Positions 32,082 to 40,274 of a stretch of 64,000 nucleotides of DNA are shown here, in pieces; within the stretch, counting starts at the first letter, position 1; each line of letters starts with the position of its first letter. A model generated the notes under the pieces. It was not told where the DNA came from. It ran no database searches and saw only the letters and a program-made list of their open reading frames with translations. Source of the stretch: Falsochrobactrum ovis (GTDB lineage: Bacteria; Pseudomonadota; Alphaproteobacteria; Rhizobiales; Rhizobiaceae); the NCBI RefSeq assembly GCF_003259955.1, contig NZ_QLMK01000002.1:289137-353136 (forward strand). Direction: 5' to 3'. The position numbers and the translations under genes were made by a program.

Positions 32082-33611
32082 TCACAAGGGAATGGTGTCG
32101 TGTTTCTTCCAGGGGGTCGCCAGTTGCTTGTTGCGCAGGCTGGCAAAAGCTCGGGCAATACGCCGCCGCGACGAATGCGGTATGATCACTTCATCGATAA
32201 AGCCCCGCTCGGCCGCGACGAATGGATTTGCGAACCGTTCCTCATATTCCTTGGTACGGGCGGCGATTTTATCAGGATCGTCAAGTTCCGAACGATAGAG
32301 AATTTCGGTTGCGCCTTTGGCGCCCATCACGGCAATCTCGGCAGTGGGCCAAGCATAGTTGATGTCGGCACCAATATGTTTTGAAGCCATCACGTCATAG
32401 GCTCCGCCATAGGCCTTACGCGTGATCAGCGTGACCATCGGTACCGTCGCTTGGGAATAAGCAAAGAGCAATTTCGCGCCGTGTTTAATGACACCACCAT
32501 ATTCCTGTACCGTGCCGGGGAGGAAGCCGGGCACGTCCACAAGTGTCAGTATCGGTATATTGAATGCATCGCAGAAGCGAACAAAACGGGCCGCTTTACG
32601 CGAGGAATCGATGTCTAAGCAACCGGCTAACACCATTGGCTGGTTGGCAACGACGCCTATCGTCTGGCCATCCATGCGGATGAAGCCGGTGATAATATTT
32701 TTGGCGAATGCTTCTTGAATTTCAAAGAAATCACCTTCATCGGCCAGAGCTACGATAAGTTCCTTCATGTCATAAGGTGTCGTGGCACTGTCAGGAATCA
32801 GCGTATCAAGCCGCATTTCAAGGCGTGATGGGTCATCGAAAACCGGGCGTAAAGGCGGTTTTTCGCGATTGTTCAGCGGAAGGAAGTCAAAAAGAATCCG
32901 AACTTGCTCGAGTGCTTCGATGTCGTTTTCATAAGCGCCATCAGCAACAGAGGATTTTTGCGTGTGGGTGCGGGCGCCGCCCAGTTCTTCCGCAGTGACA
33001 ATTTCATTGGTGACGGTTTTTACAACATCAGGTCCGGTCACGAACATGTAGGAACTGTCGCGCACCATAAAAATGAAGTCGGTCATAGCAGGCGAATAGA
33101 CCGCACCGCCCGCGCAGGGCCCCATGATGACCGAAATTTGTGGCACGACACCAGAGGCGTCGACATTGCGTTTGAACACCTCGGCATAGCCTGCAAGAGA
33201 AGCAACGCCTTCCTGAATGCGTGCGCCGCCAGAGTCGTTAAGCCCGATAACGGGAGCGCCATTTTTCATCGCCATGTCCATGATCTTGCAGATCTTTTGG
33301 GCATGAGTTTCAGAAAGAGAACCGCCAAGAACTGTGAAATCCTGACTAAAGACATAGACTTGACGACCGTTGATCGTGCCCCAGCCAGTCACGACGCCAT
33401 CGCCCGCTACTTTTTGATTCTCCATGCCGAAATCGGTACAGCGATGCGTCACATACATATCGAACTCTTCAAATGAGTTCTCGTCGAGAAGCACTTCCAG
33501 TCTCTCGCGGGCGGTAAGCTTGCCCTTTTTGTGCTGGGTATCAATCCGGCGCTGACCACCCCCTAGACGCGCTTCCGCACGACGGGTTTCAAGCTGTTCT
33601 AGATGTTGCAT
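32082..33611 (-). CDS. pccB: propionyl-CoA carboxylase, carboxyltransferase beta subunit
   Basis: The 509-residue beta subunit transfers the carboxyl group from biotin to propionyl-CoA, giving methylmalonyl-CoA. It has two crotonase-fold halves with [29 protein letters not shown] and the ACDE-type motif [25 protein letters not shown] (here in two parts). AGAGGC precedes the ATG. It is the first gene of the pccB-pccA-scpA operon and faces the regulator gene across a 129-base divergent region. Methylmalonyl-CoA epimerase is not in the window. Confidence 0.95.
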   Translation of the reverse strand: MQHLEQLETRRAEARLGGGQRRIDTQHKKGKLTARERLEVLLDENSFEEFDMYVTHRCTDFGMENQKVAGDGVVTGWGTINGRQVYVFSQDFTVLGGSLSETHAQKICKIMDMAMKNGAPVIGLNDSGGARIQEGVASLAGYAEVFKRNVDASGVVPQISVIMGPCAGGAVYSPAMTDFIFMVRDSSYMFVTGPDVVKTVTNEIVTAEELGGARTHTQKSSVADGAYENDIEALEQVRILFDFLPLNNREKPPLRPVFDDPSRLEMRLDTLIPDSATTPYDMKELIVALADEGDFFEIQEAFAKNIITGFIRMDGQTIGVVANQPMVLAGCLDIDSSRKAARFVRFCDAFNIPILTLVDVPGFLPGTVQEYGGVIKHGAKLLFAYSQATVPMVTLITRKAYGGAYDVMASKHIGADINYAWPTAEIAVMGAKGATEILYRSELDDPDKIAARTKEYEERFANPFVAAERGFIDEVIIPHSSRRRIARAFASLRNKQLATPWKKHDTIPL

Positions 33612-33710
33612 TCTACGCCTCTGGGAGAATTAAATGACAGGTAGTTCTTGTTAGAGCCAGTATGCCGCATTCGAAAGACTTGAAAAGGTGTAAAAGGGTA
33701 ATTTATAAAG

Positions 33711-33739
33711 TTGCAAACTGTTAAATGCAAAGTTGCAAA
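33711..33739 (+). promoter_or_regulatory. three TGCAAA repeats: candidate PccR/ScfR operator
   Basis: TTGCAAA at 33711-33717, ATGCAAA at 33725-33731 and TTGCAAA at 33733-33739 sit in the divergent pccB/regulator region and end one base before the regulator ATG. As I recall, the Rhodobacter PccR protein binds paired TTTGCAAA elements at pccB and pccR, and related RamB sites share the TTTGCAA core. This is therefore the likely autoregulatory operator. The spacings here (14 and 8) differ from that motif. Confidence 0.65.
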
Positions 33740-33740
33740 T

Positions 33741-35153
33741 ATGGCCCCGAGAAAACTCTATATTGGTCGAAAAATTCGAGAATTACGCGAACAGCACGGG
33801 GCAACCCAGGCGGCCTTTGCAGATCGGCTAGGTATTTCAAACAGTTATCTCAATCAGATTGAGAACAACCAGCGTCCGGTTTCCGCTGCTGTTCTTCTTG
33901 CGCTGGCGGAAAACTATCAAATTGATATTGGGTCGATTTCGTTGGGTGACGATAGCCGGCTGTTATCGGCAGTAACGGAAGCTTTGGCTGACCCGGTTTT
34001 TGATAATTACAAGCCAAGTTTGCAAGAATTGAAGCTCATTACCCAAAATGCGCCGGGGCTTGCGCATGCGCTGGTCGCTTGTCACCAAGCATATAGACGC
34101 AATAGCGAACAGCTTGCGAGCCTTGATCAGCAACTTGGTAGGGTGTCAACGGTTACGGACCCATCGCCTTATGAGGAAGTGCGGGACTTTTTTCATTTCA
34201 TAGATAATTATGTGCATGAGCTTGATATTGCTGCTGAAAAGCTTGCCCATTTTCTCGATATTCCCAGCCGAGATACCGGACAGGCATTGGTGCAATATAT
34301 AGAGGAAGAACATCATGTGCGGGTTGCACGTGCGGCACCGGACGAAGCGATCCTGAGACGGTTTGATCCAGAAACGCGTGTCCTATACGTCAATCCATAT
34401 TCATCAGCTTCTACGCGTAATTTTCAGATCGCTTTTCAAATTGCCGAGCTTGAAATGGAGGATGTGGTTGATTCTCTGGTTAAACGGGCCGATTTTCGCT
34501 CAATAGAGGCGGTCGAAATCTGCAAAATAGGTTTGCGAAACTATTTTGCTGGCGCTCTCATTATGCCTTATCAGCTGTTTCTCATGGCAGCCAAAGAATT
34601 ACGCCATGATCTGGAATTGCTAGTCTCGCGTTTTGGAGCCAGTCTTGAGCAGGTGGCGCATCGGTTGAGTACTTTGCAACGTTCCGGACATCGCGGCGTG
34701 CCGGTATTTTTTGCCCGCATTGATCGTGCAGGGAATATTACCAAGCGACATAGCGCGGCTAAGTTACAGTTTGCACGGTTTGGTGCAGCTTGTCCGTTGT
34801 GGAACGTGCATCAAGCATTTGAGACGCCAAATCGTATCATCAGACAATTGGCTGAAACGCCTGATGGTGCGCGTTATCTTTGTGTGGCGACCGAACTGAC
34901 CAAAAGCGAAGGCGGCTTTAATGCGCTTTCTCGACGCTATGCAATTTCGCTGGGATGTGAAATCGCTTATGCAAAAGATTTTGTTTACGCGGATGGGCTT
35001 GATATCACGTCTCGTTCAGCATTTGAGCCTATCGGCGTGTCTTGTCGCATTTGCGAAAGAGCCGATTGTGTTCAACGCGCGGTTCCTCCGCTTAAAAGCA
35101 GGCTTGCAGTCAACCATGACCGCCGCGGAATTCTGCCTTATCAGATTTTATAG
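33741..35153 (+). CDS. short-chain fatty acyl-CoA regulator (ScfR/PccR-type)
   Basis: The 470-residue product has an N-terminal xenobiotic-response-type helix-turn-helix (residues 5-60: KIRELREQHGATQAAFADRLGISNSYLNQIENNQRPV). An IrrE/peptidase-like middle and a DUF2083 C-terminal region containing Cys-rich CRICERADC near residue 437 follow. This is the ScfR architecture of PccR, RamB and related regulators, which sense acyl-CoA. It is divergent from pccB-pccA-scpA, so it most likely controls propionyl-CoA assimilation. I start at ATG 33741 (MAPRKLYIGRKIR) on family grounds. No Shine-Dalgarno is visible, so leaderless or weak initiation is possible. Confidence 0.85.
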   Translation: MAPRKLYIGRKIRELREQHGATQAAFADRLGISNSYLNQIENNQRPVSAAVLLALAENYQIDIGSISLGDDSRLLSAVTEALADPVFDNYKPSLQELKLITQNAPGLAHALVACHQAYRRNSEQLASLDQQLGRVSTVTDPSPYEEVRDFFHFIDNYVHELDIAAEKLAHFLDIPSRDTGQALVQYIEEEHHVRVARAAPDEAILRRFDPETRVLYVNPYSSASTRNFQIAFQIAELEMEDVVDSLVKRADFRSIEAVEICKIGLRNYFAGALIMPYQLFLMAAKELRHDLELLVSRFGASLEQVAHRLSTLQRSGHRGVPVFFARIDRAGNITKRHSAAKLQFARFGAACPLWNVHQAFETPNRIIRQLAETPDGARYLCVATELTKSEGGFNALSRRYAISLGCEIAYAKDFVYADGLDITSRSAFEPIGVSCRICERADCVQRAVPPLKSRLAVNHDRRGILPYQIL

Positions 35154-35167
35154 GCGTTCGGGCTTGC

Positions 35168-35710
35168 TCAGAAACCCGCATGATGTTTTAAAAACTCAAT
35201 TTCTTCGGGCGTTGATTCTCTGCCTAAAACTTGATTGCGGTGCGGAAAGCGGTTGAAACGTTCGATTATTTCAAGGTGCTGGCGGGCAAAATCCAATGAG
35301 AGCGGGTCTGCAAGTTTCTCATAGAGTTCGACGCTCCGCCTTTGATCAGCGAGGTTTTCGCTGTGCATGAGTGGAAGATAGAGAAACTGCCTTTGCTCCG
35401 CCGTTAACTGTTGGTCAAAATCGTGATCAAGTGCTTGAATAGCTATGTCCCGCGCTAATCCGTCGCTTTCAAATGCACGCGGCGATCTACGAAACATATT
35501 ACGTGGAAACTGGTCAAATATGATCGTTAGAGCGAGGGCGCTTTCCGCTTGCTGCTTCCAGCGTTCCATTTTGTCGTTGCGCGCGTCTTCATAGGCTAAG
35601 AGGAATTTTTCTCTTATTTGCGTGTCAATCGCTTCATTTTTTTCAAACCAGTTCGCTCTCATCGGAGCGGAAAACCAGAAATCGAGCACGTCTTTTGGTT
35701 GGATGGCCAT
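35168..35710 (-). CDS. DUF924 family protein
   Basis: The 180-residue product starts MAIQPKDVLDFWFSAPMRANWF, preceded by GGAGAG, so a longer in-frame start is not needed. The family motifs FWF, LTIIFDQFPRNMFRRSPRAFESD and FLYLPLMHSENLADQ are all present. DUF924 proteins are soluble helical-repeat proteins of unknown role. It lies convergent with the regulator gene, 14 bases apart at the stops. No functional link is evident. Confidence 0.9.
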   Translation of the reverse strand: MAIQPKDVLDFWFSAPMRANWFEKNEAIDTQIREKFLLAYEDARNDKMERWKQQAESALALTIIFDQFPRNMFRRSPRAFESDGLARDIAIQALDHDFDQQLTAEQRQFLYLPLMHSENLADQRRSVELYEKLADPLSLDFARQHLEIIERFNRFPHRNQVLGRESTPEEIEFLKHHAGF

Positions 35711-35723
35711 TTGGACTCTCCGA

Positions 35724-35891
35724 TCACGGTTGCTGTTCTTCATGGACGGGAGGCGGGCAGGGAGCTTCGCCTTTTAAATTCCGAGACATGCACTCAAAGC
35801 GGTCAAAACCTTTGCCGACATCCATTGCAGCCTTGCCGGCTCCGCATCCAGAGAGGATTGCTAGAGAAATCAGTATAGCACCCTTTTTCAT
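35724..35891 (-). CDS. small lipoprotein, 55 residues
   Basis: A short frame on - starts MKKGAILISLAILSGCGAGKA, a lipoprotein signal peptide with lipobox ILSGC (Cys16). The rest is a short mature part with two more Cys and a Pro-rich end (APCPPPVHEEQQP). AAAGGG lies six bases before the ATG. It ends 13 bases before the DUF924 start, so the two may be co-transcribed. It resembles the entericidin-size lipoproteins of Alphaproteobacteria; the function is unknown. Confidence 0.75.
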   Translation of the reverse strand: MKKGAILISLAILSGCGAGKAAMDVGKGFDRFECMSRNLKGEAPCPPPVHEEQQP

Positions 35892-35969
35892 ACGGACCCT
35901 TTCATGTGCGACGGCTCATATGAACAATAGTTGGTGAGGGGCAATGCAGCAATAGCGCTGTGACCGGCG

Positions 35970-36437
35970 TTAGCCTCGACCACGATAGTTTGGCACAGCT
36001 TGATCTGGAATCCACACGCCCTGGGGGGCCACGTCTGTTTGGTAAAATATATCAATTGGAATGCCTCCGCGCGGATACCAATATCCTCCGATGCGAAGCC
36101 AATGAGGTTGAAGAAAATTCACCAGCGTTTTTCCAATTGAGACGGTGCAGTCTTCATGGAAGGAGCCGTGATTGCGGAAAGAAAACAGAAAAAGTTTGAG
36201 GGATTTGCTCTCAATGAGCCATTCAGCGGGAACATAATCGATTACCAAATGGGCAAAATCCGGCTGTCCGGTCATCGGGCACAGGGTGGTGAATTCTGGA
36301 GCAGTGAAGCGCACGCAATAAAGCGTGTCGAGTTGCGAGTTTGCGACCCGCTCAAGTTTAGCTTGGTCTGGGGACAAGGGAATAGGGGTATTGCTGCCCA
36401 GTTGAATAAGATCAGAATATTTAGATTTATCAGACAT
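35970..36437 (-). CDS. queF: NADPH-dependent 7-cyano-7-deazaguanine reductase QueF
   Basis: QueF reduces preQ0 to preQ1 in queuosine biosynthesis. The 155-residue product is the short unimodular type. It has the catalytic Cys53 and Asp60 in [13 protein letters not shown] and the family motif [20 protein letters not shown]. The ATG at 36437 has GGGG at the right distance; the in-frame ATG six bases upstream sits too close to it. A structured leader lies upstream. Confidence 0.95.
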   Translation of the reverse strand: MSDKSKYSDLIQLGSNTPIPLSPDQAKLERVANSQLDTLYCVRFTAPEFTTLCPMTGQPDFAHLVIDYVPAEWLIESKSLKLFLFSFRNHGSFHEDCTVSIGKTLVNFLQPHWLRIGGYWYPRGGIPIDIFYQTDVAPQGVWIPDQAVPNYRGRG

Positions 36438-36464
36438 TACCATGCCCCTGTTAAAGTCGTGTCA

Positions 36465-36508
36465 CAGCCATTTAATAGATTTCGACCGCTGGTCGTTTCC
36501 AATGGCTG
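36465..36508 (-). promoter_or_regulatory. two-stem structure in the queF leader
   Basis: On - the leader of queF contains CAGCCATT and AATGGCTG (outer stem, 36508-36501 with 36472-36465), enclosing CGACC-AGC-GGTCG (36495-36483). It ends 28 bases before the queF ATG. It does not match the preQ1-I riboswitch pattern I know, with its short C-rich loop and A-rich tail. A regulatory role is possible but unproven. Confidence 0.4.
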
Positions 36509-36545
36509 ACGGACTAACAGGCTTAGCTGGGCAGGTAAAGGCCAT

Positions 36546-36577
36546 AAAAACTCGCGCCAATAGGCGCGAATTTTTTC
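36546..36577 (-). terminator. terminator after the DUF883 gene
   Basis: TCGCGCC (36552-36558) and GGCGCGA (36563-36569) pair around AATA, with T-runs on both strands. On - it lies just beyond the DUF883 stop at 36593 and ahead of the queF leader. Confidence 0.85.
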
Positions 36578-36592
36578 TAAATTTTTTCTTTT

Positions 36593-36910
36593 TTAACGAC
36601 GGTCCGAAAGAGCACTACCAATCGCTATTCCGATCAAAATTCCGATAATTCCTGCGGTGCCAAATAAGGTCGTCGCCGTACCAGGGTTTTCTTTGACTGT
36701 TTCGGCTACGGCCTGTCCTCGCTCACGCATGGTTTGGGCCACGTTTACAATTCGACCATGCGCATCTTCAATCATATTTTCCGCATTATGCCGGAATTCA
36801 CCCGAATGAGAGGCCAGTGATTGGGTAAGGCGATGAAGTTCGCTGCGCAGATCGGCAACTTGTTGTTCGAGTGCGCGCTGAATTTCATTGGCGGTCTTGT
36901 TTTCGGCCAT
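36593..36910 (-). CDS. DUF883 (YqjD/ElaB-like) membrane-anchored protein
   Basis: The 105-residue product has a long helical, charged N-terminal part (residues 5-75, ALEQQVADLRSELHRLTQSL). A single C-terminal hydrophobic segment (GTAGIIGILIGIAIGSAL) and a short basic end follow. This is the YqjD/ElaB layout, known in E. coli for C-tail-anchored inner-membrane proteins that bind ribosomes in stationary phase. The family assignment is good; the role here is inferred. Confidence 0.85.
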   Translation of the reverse strand: MAENKTANEIQRALEQQVADLRSELHRLTQSLASHSGEFRHNAENMIEDAHGRIVNVAQTMRERGQAVAETVKENPGTATTLFGTAGIIGILIGIAIGSALSDRR

Positions 36911-36972
36911 ATTCTATCTCCATGCAAAATACGATATAAACTAAATGCGTTGGAATGAATTTTGTTCCACCG

Positions 36973-37329
36973 CTATTCAGCATTGGTTTTATCGCGAAAT
37001 AATCCGATAGTGCGCGCAGCATGGGCTGATAATACGCCTGTGAGTGCGCCGACCGATTTTACCACGAAATCGATAAACTCTCCGTGTCGACCGGGTGCGA
37101 GTTTTTGTAAAAGTTCGAACAATCCAGCAGAACCGACCGTCAAAATTATTACCGTTAGCCACTGGCGCGGATATGCAAGCGAGAAAGCCGCGCCGACTAC
37201 GAAAAACGCAAGGAAACGTTCTAAATTAGCGGAATTCGCCACGCTGGGCCGAAATTGAATGGGGCTTAGCGTAACAGCTAGAATGACCAGCAAACAAAAC
37301 CAGGCAAAAATTCGCAAAAAGCGGGTCAT
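36973..37329 (-). CDS. VanZ-like membrane protein
   Basis: The 118-residue product has three or four hydrophobic segments. The VanZ-family pattern comprises LSPIQFRP near residue 22, NLERFLAFFVVGAAF, then GLFELLQKLAPGRHGEFIDFVVKSVGALTG. VanZ-like proteins are small membrane proteins of unclear function; despite the name, most have no link to glycopeptide resistance. It is followed upstream, after 11 bases, by another small gene on the same strand. Confidence 0.8.
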   Translation of the reverse strand: MTRFLRIFAWFCLLVILAVTLSPIQFRPSVANSANLERFLAFFVVGAAFSLAYPRQWLTVIILTVGSAGLFELLQKLAPGRHGEFIDFVVKSVGALTGVLSAHAARTIGLFRDKTNAE

Positions 37330-37340
37330 GCGAATGCTTT

Positions 37341-37724
37341 CTATTCGGGGTGAGAATGGTGGGCGGGTTCAGATTTATCAGTACGGGGATCACCGCACCG
37401 TTTATACATCAAATCAGTCAGTTTGGTTTTCAATCCATTGCCGAAAACCAGATCATAATGCGCGATAGCGTCCACGCCCATACACCATTTCACATTTTCA
37501 GTTGAAAGCGCATAATGAGTTTCTAGGAAAGTAAGGGTATATTCAATACCTTCTTTGCAATCATCCGTTGTGCAGAAGTTGCCTTCTGTGGCCAATTTAT
37601 GCAGTGAGTTTTCGCCAAGCTTGATGATCAATCGCTCGAAGAAAAACGGCGTAATACCCGCGAGCGCTATAATAATAAGTCCAATGAGAGTGAATTTTAT
37701 AGATGATCGCATGGCCGTTATCAT
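37341..37724 (-). CDS. hypothetical membrane-anchored protein
   Basis: I do not recognise a family. The product of up to 127 residues has one N-terminal hydrophobic segment (FTLIGLIIIALAGITPFFF) acting as an anchor or signal. A presumably periplasmic part has four Cys (NFCTTDDCKEG, VKWCMG, YKRCGD), probably two disulphides, and the tail is His-rich (AHHSHPE). Two ATGs, at 37724 and 37712, are possible and neither has a clear ribosome-binding site. It ends 11 bases before the VanZ-like gene. Confidence 0.65.
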   Translation of the reverse strand: MITAMRSSIKFTLIGLIIIALAGITPFFFERLIIKLGENSLHKLATEGNFCTTDDCKEGIEYTLTFLETHYALSTENVKWCMGVDAIAHYDLVFGNGLKTKLTDLMYKRCGDPRTDKSEPAHHSHPE

Positions 37725-37904
37725 TATCTAGGTTATCGATTCATAACGCATAAGCCACATGTTCAAAGCAAGTGTTAAATTCGTACCCCTGTGTTTTCGC
37801 TGAGCTGACTCTCGGTGTTTTTGGTGAACTAGGCTGGCGAGCTGGATTGACTTTTACGTAATAGTAGACGCATTACATTCTTCTTGAATTGTGAGACTAT
37901 TACC

Positions 37905-38294
37905 GTGGTACGCGAATATTATACGATCACCGAGCTAACGCGGGAATTTGGGATATCGACCCGGACGCTGCGTTTTTATGAGGATGAAGGTCTGATCTCA
38001 CCGGTCCGGCGGGGGCGTACGCGGCTGTTTCGCCCTTCGGATCGTCATCTGCTGAAACAAATTTTGCGGGGCAAGCGGCTTGGCTTCTCCATCGCGGAAA
38101 TTCGTGAACTTATTCAAATGTATCGCGAGCCTCCGGGTGAGAGCGGACAATTGAAGCTTCTGATGAAGCGGCTTGAAGAAAAACGCGCAGATCTCCGCCA
38201 AAAAATTCGTGACATCGATAAAACGCTTGCTGAGCTAGATCAGGTCGAAGAAGCTTGTATCGAACGATTGGCGGAGCTTGGCGTTAACACCTAA
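37905..38294 (+). CDS. MerR-family transcriptional regulator
   Basis: The 129-residue product begins VREYYTITELTREFGISTRTLRFYEDEGLISP, a MerR winged-helix domain, after a GTG start. The C-terminal coiled coil (MKRLEEKRADLRQKIRDIDKTL) is for dimerisation. It has no metal-binding Cys pattern. It resembles the LiuR-like regulators next to leucine/isovalerate catabolism genes, but no such genes are nearby. TTGACTTTTACGTAA (37847-37861) upstream may be part of its promoter. Start choice is moderate: an upstream in-frame TTG also exists. Confidence 0.85.
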   Translation: MVREYYTITELTREFGISTRTLRFYEDEGLISPVRRGRTRLFRPSDRHLLKQILRGKRLGFSIAEIRELIQMYREPPGESGQLKLLMKRLEEKRADLRQKIRDIDKTLAELDQVEEACIERLAELGVNT

Positions 38295-39263
38295 TCATTC
38301 GGCTGTTGGCGAGCAGAAATTAACTATTCCCTGCACTTCGTCGTCGGTATTAGCATCTGATTTTCCGCTAAAGACGTCGTCAAATAATTGCGCTTTATCG
38401 AGTTTGCTCACCACGCAAGAACAGAAATTCTGACAAAGTGCTTCGCTGCCATCGGACAGACAAGCTGAAACGCATGAATGCGTAAATAACTGCCGGGGTG
38501 TTTGCGGGGGCCATAGCTGAGAGACTGCAAACAGAAGAGCGAGCAGAACCGGTTGATGAATAAGATAAAATGCTAAGCTGTGACGTCCAATATAAATCAG
38601 CGACCTTTGTGGAAATTTCGTTTGTTTCTTGCTAACGAGCAGGGGGAGCCAGTTAAATTTCTCGGCCAATTGGGCCGTGGCAATGCCGATCAATACAGCT
38701 CCAAACCATGGAAACAGCGGCACATAATCGTTTGAACGGATTGGCACCGTAGATAGTCCCACCCATGCAAGCCATATATGGTTGAAAACCTCGGCGCGAG
38801 CGTAAAGCGGAGCACAAATCACCAGTGCCGCAATAATAAGCGTCAAAAAAGCGGGAAGCCTCAAAAACAAAAGGCCGAGGACACTGGCCAGGGCAATTTG
38901 GTGCAAAATGCCAAAAAAGATGAAGCTTTCTGGCGATATGAACCACGTCAGAAGCGAAATGGCTGCCGCGGCAGTGCAGATTTGCAGCAGGCGTTTGCCC
39001 ATGGCCTTCCATCGGATACCGTGTCCGTGGGCGAGCACGAGGCTGAATCCGACAAGGAATAGAAAGCTTGAAGCGATACCGCGGGCAAAGAGTTTCCACC
39101 CGCCATGAGAGGTCGTTCCGGGCGCTAAAAAGCCGAAAAATTCTAAATCCCAGGCGAAATGATAAATTGCCATCGCAATGAGAGCCACGCCGCGCGCGAT
39201 GTCGACCCACTCCAATCGCTGCCGATGAGATGCCACCGGTTTAGTTTCGGCAATATTCTGCAT
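38295..39263 (-). CDS. DUF1624 family membrane protein with Cys-rich tail
   Basis: The product is about 322 residues with some seven to eight hydrophobic helices. The N-terminal DUF1624 signature (RLEWVDIARGVALIAMAIYHFAWDLEFFGF, here in pieces) relates it to heparan-alpha-glucosaminide acetyltransferase-like proteins of the inner membrane. After the last helix the chain ends in about 65 residues with six or more Cys (SCVSACL, LCQNFCSC, NFCS). GGGAA precedes the ATG at 39263; an in-frame ATG at 39275 is also possible. The substrate is unknown. It is convergent with and nearly touching the MerR gene. Confidence 0.8.
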   Translation of the reverse strand: MQNIAETKPVASHRQRLEWVDIARGVALIAMAIYHFAWDLEFFGFLAPGTTSHGGWKLFARGIASSFLFLVGFSLVLAHGHGIRWKAMGKRLLQICTAAAAISLLTWFISPESFIFFGILHQIALASVLGLLFLRLPAFLTLIIAALVICAPLYARAEVFNHIWLAWVGLSTVPIRSNDYVPLFPWFGAVLIGIATAQLAEKFNWLPLLVSKKQTKFPQRSLIYIGRHSLAFYLIHQPVLLALLFAVSQLWPPQTPRQLFTHSCVSACLSDGSEALCQNFCSCVVSKLDKAQLFDDVFSGKSDANTDDEVQGIVNFCSPTAE

Positions 39264-39479
39264 TGTGTTTCCCATTCAGCTATTTGCCCGATCCGCGTAA
39301 TATCTCATCACCTTGTAAGGGTTAACAAATGATCCGCTGGTCGTACTCTTAATCGTCGCTCTCTTACTATCCGCATACTTACTCGTCGCATTCTTATCCA
39401 AGAGAGTGGTAGGACTATAGTGTATGGTTCTACCGGATTCGCCTTCGGATCATCGACACAATTTATTTCGAGGTTTAGG

Positions 39480-40274
39480 TTGTTCTTCAGCTCGTCGAAA
39501 ATTTTCTGGCTCGCCTTTCAGCCTTTATCGGTCATTTTTTTGCTCATATTGATCGCGGTTGTTCTGATTTGGTTTAATCAGCGCAAGTCTGGCTTGGTAG
39601 CATTGGGCAGCGCGTGTCTGATCCTTTTCATTGGTGCTTATACAACAACAGGCTCTTTGCTGCTCATTCCGCTAGAGGAGCGGTTTCCCAAGCAACCATT
39701 ATTATCTGATCGTGTGAACGGGATAATATTGCTCGGAGGGTATCTCAATGGGGACATCAATGCAGGGAGGCCGGGCTTTGAATTGAACAGTGCTGCCGAT
39801 CGACTATTCGAAACCATACGCCTGGCACGGCTTTATCCTGATGCCAAAATTATCGTTTCTGGCGGTGATGGCGGATTTTTTGAGCGATCAATACCTGACG
39901 CTCAGAGCACACAAGAAATAATTTCTGAATTCGGGCTTGCGGAGAAGAGATTCATTTTTGAAAATGAATCGCGCAATACAGCCGAGAATGCCATCTTTTC
40001 CCAGCGCTTGGCAGACCCGCAACAAGGCGAAATTTGGTTGCTTGTTACTTCGGCCTACCACATGCCACGGGCAGTCGGGTCTTTTCGTCGGGCCGGTTTT
40101 GATGTGGTTGCTTGGCCGGTAGATTATAAAACACCTGCCGTGGAAAAATTTGCGCTTTATTTGTCATCGCCCAATGATGCGCTATCCCGGTTAACCGTTG
40201 CTATGCGAGAGTGGGTTGGATTGCTCGCCTATTGGTTGACAGGTAAAACAGATATGTTTTTTCCGCAGCCCTGA
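39480..40274 (+). CDS. YdcF/ElyC family (DUF218) protein
   Basis: The product is about 264 residues with two N-terminal membrane helices. The DUF218 domain (from about residue 75) contains GIILLGGYLNG, IIVSGGDGGFF, ENESRNTAENAIF and LLVTSAYHMPRAVGSFRRAGFD. Relatives such as ElyC and SanA act in envelope biogenesis. I prefer the TTG at 39480 because GAGG (39470-39473) precedes it and the resulting start matches family members. A GTG at 39420 would add 20 atypical residues. Confidence 0.82.
   Translation: MFFSSSKIFWLAFQPLSVIFLLILIAVVLIWFNQRKSGLVALGSACLILFIGAYTTTGSLLLIPLEERFPKQPLLSDRVNGIILLGGYLNGDINAGRPGFELNSAADRLFETIRLARLYPDAKIIVSGGDGGFFERSIPDAQSTQEIISEFGLAEKRFIFENESRNTAENAIFSQRLADPQQGEIWLLVTSAYHMPRAVGSFRRAGFDVVAWPVDYKTPAVEKFALYLSSPNDALSRLTVAMREWVGLLAYWLTGKTDMFFPQP

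Noticed and set aside
36465-36508. preQ1 riboswitch before queF
   Set aside because: The two stems do not match the compact preQ1-I pseudoknot pattern I know. It is kept only as an unassigned structure.
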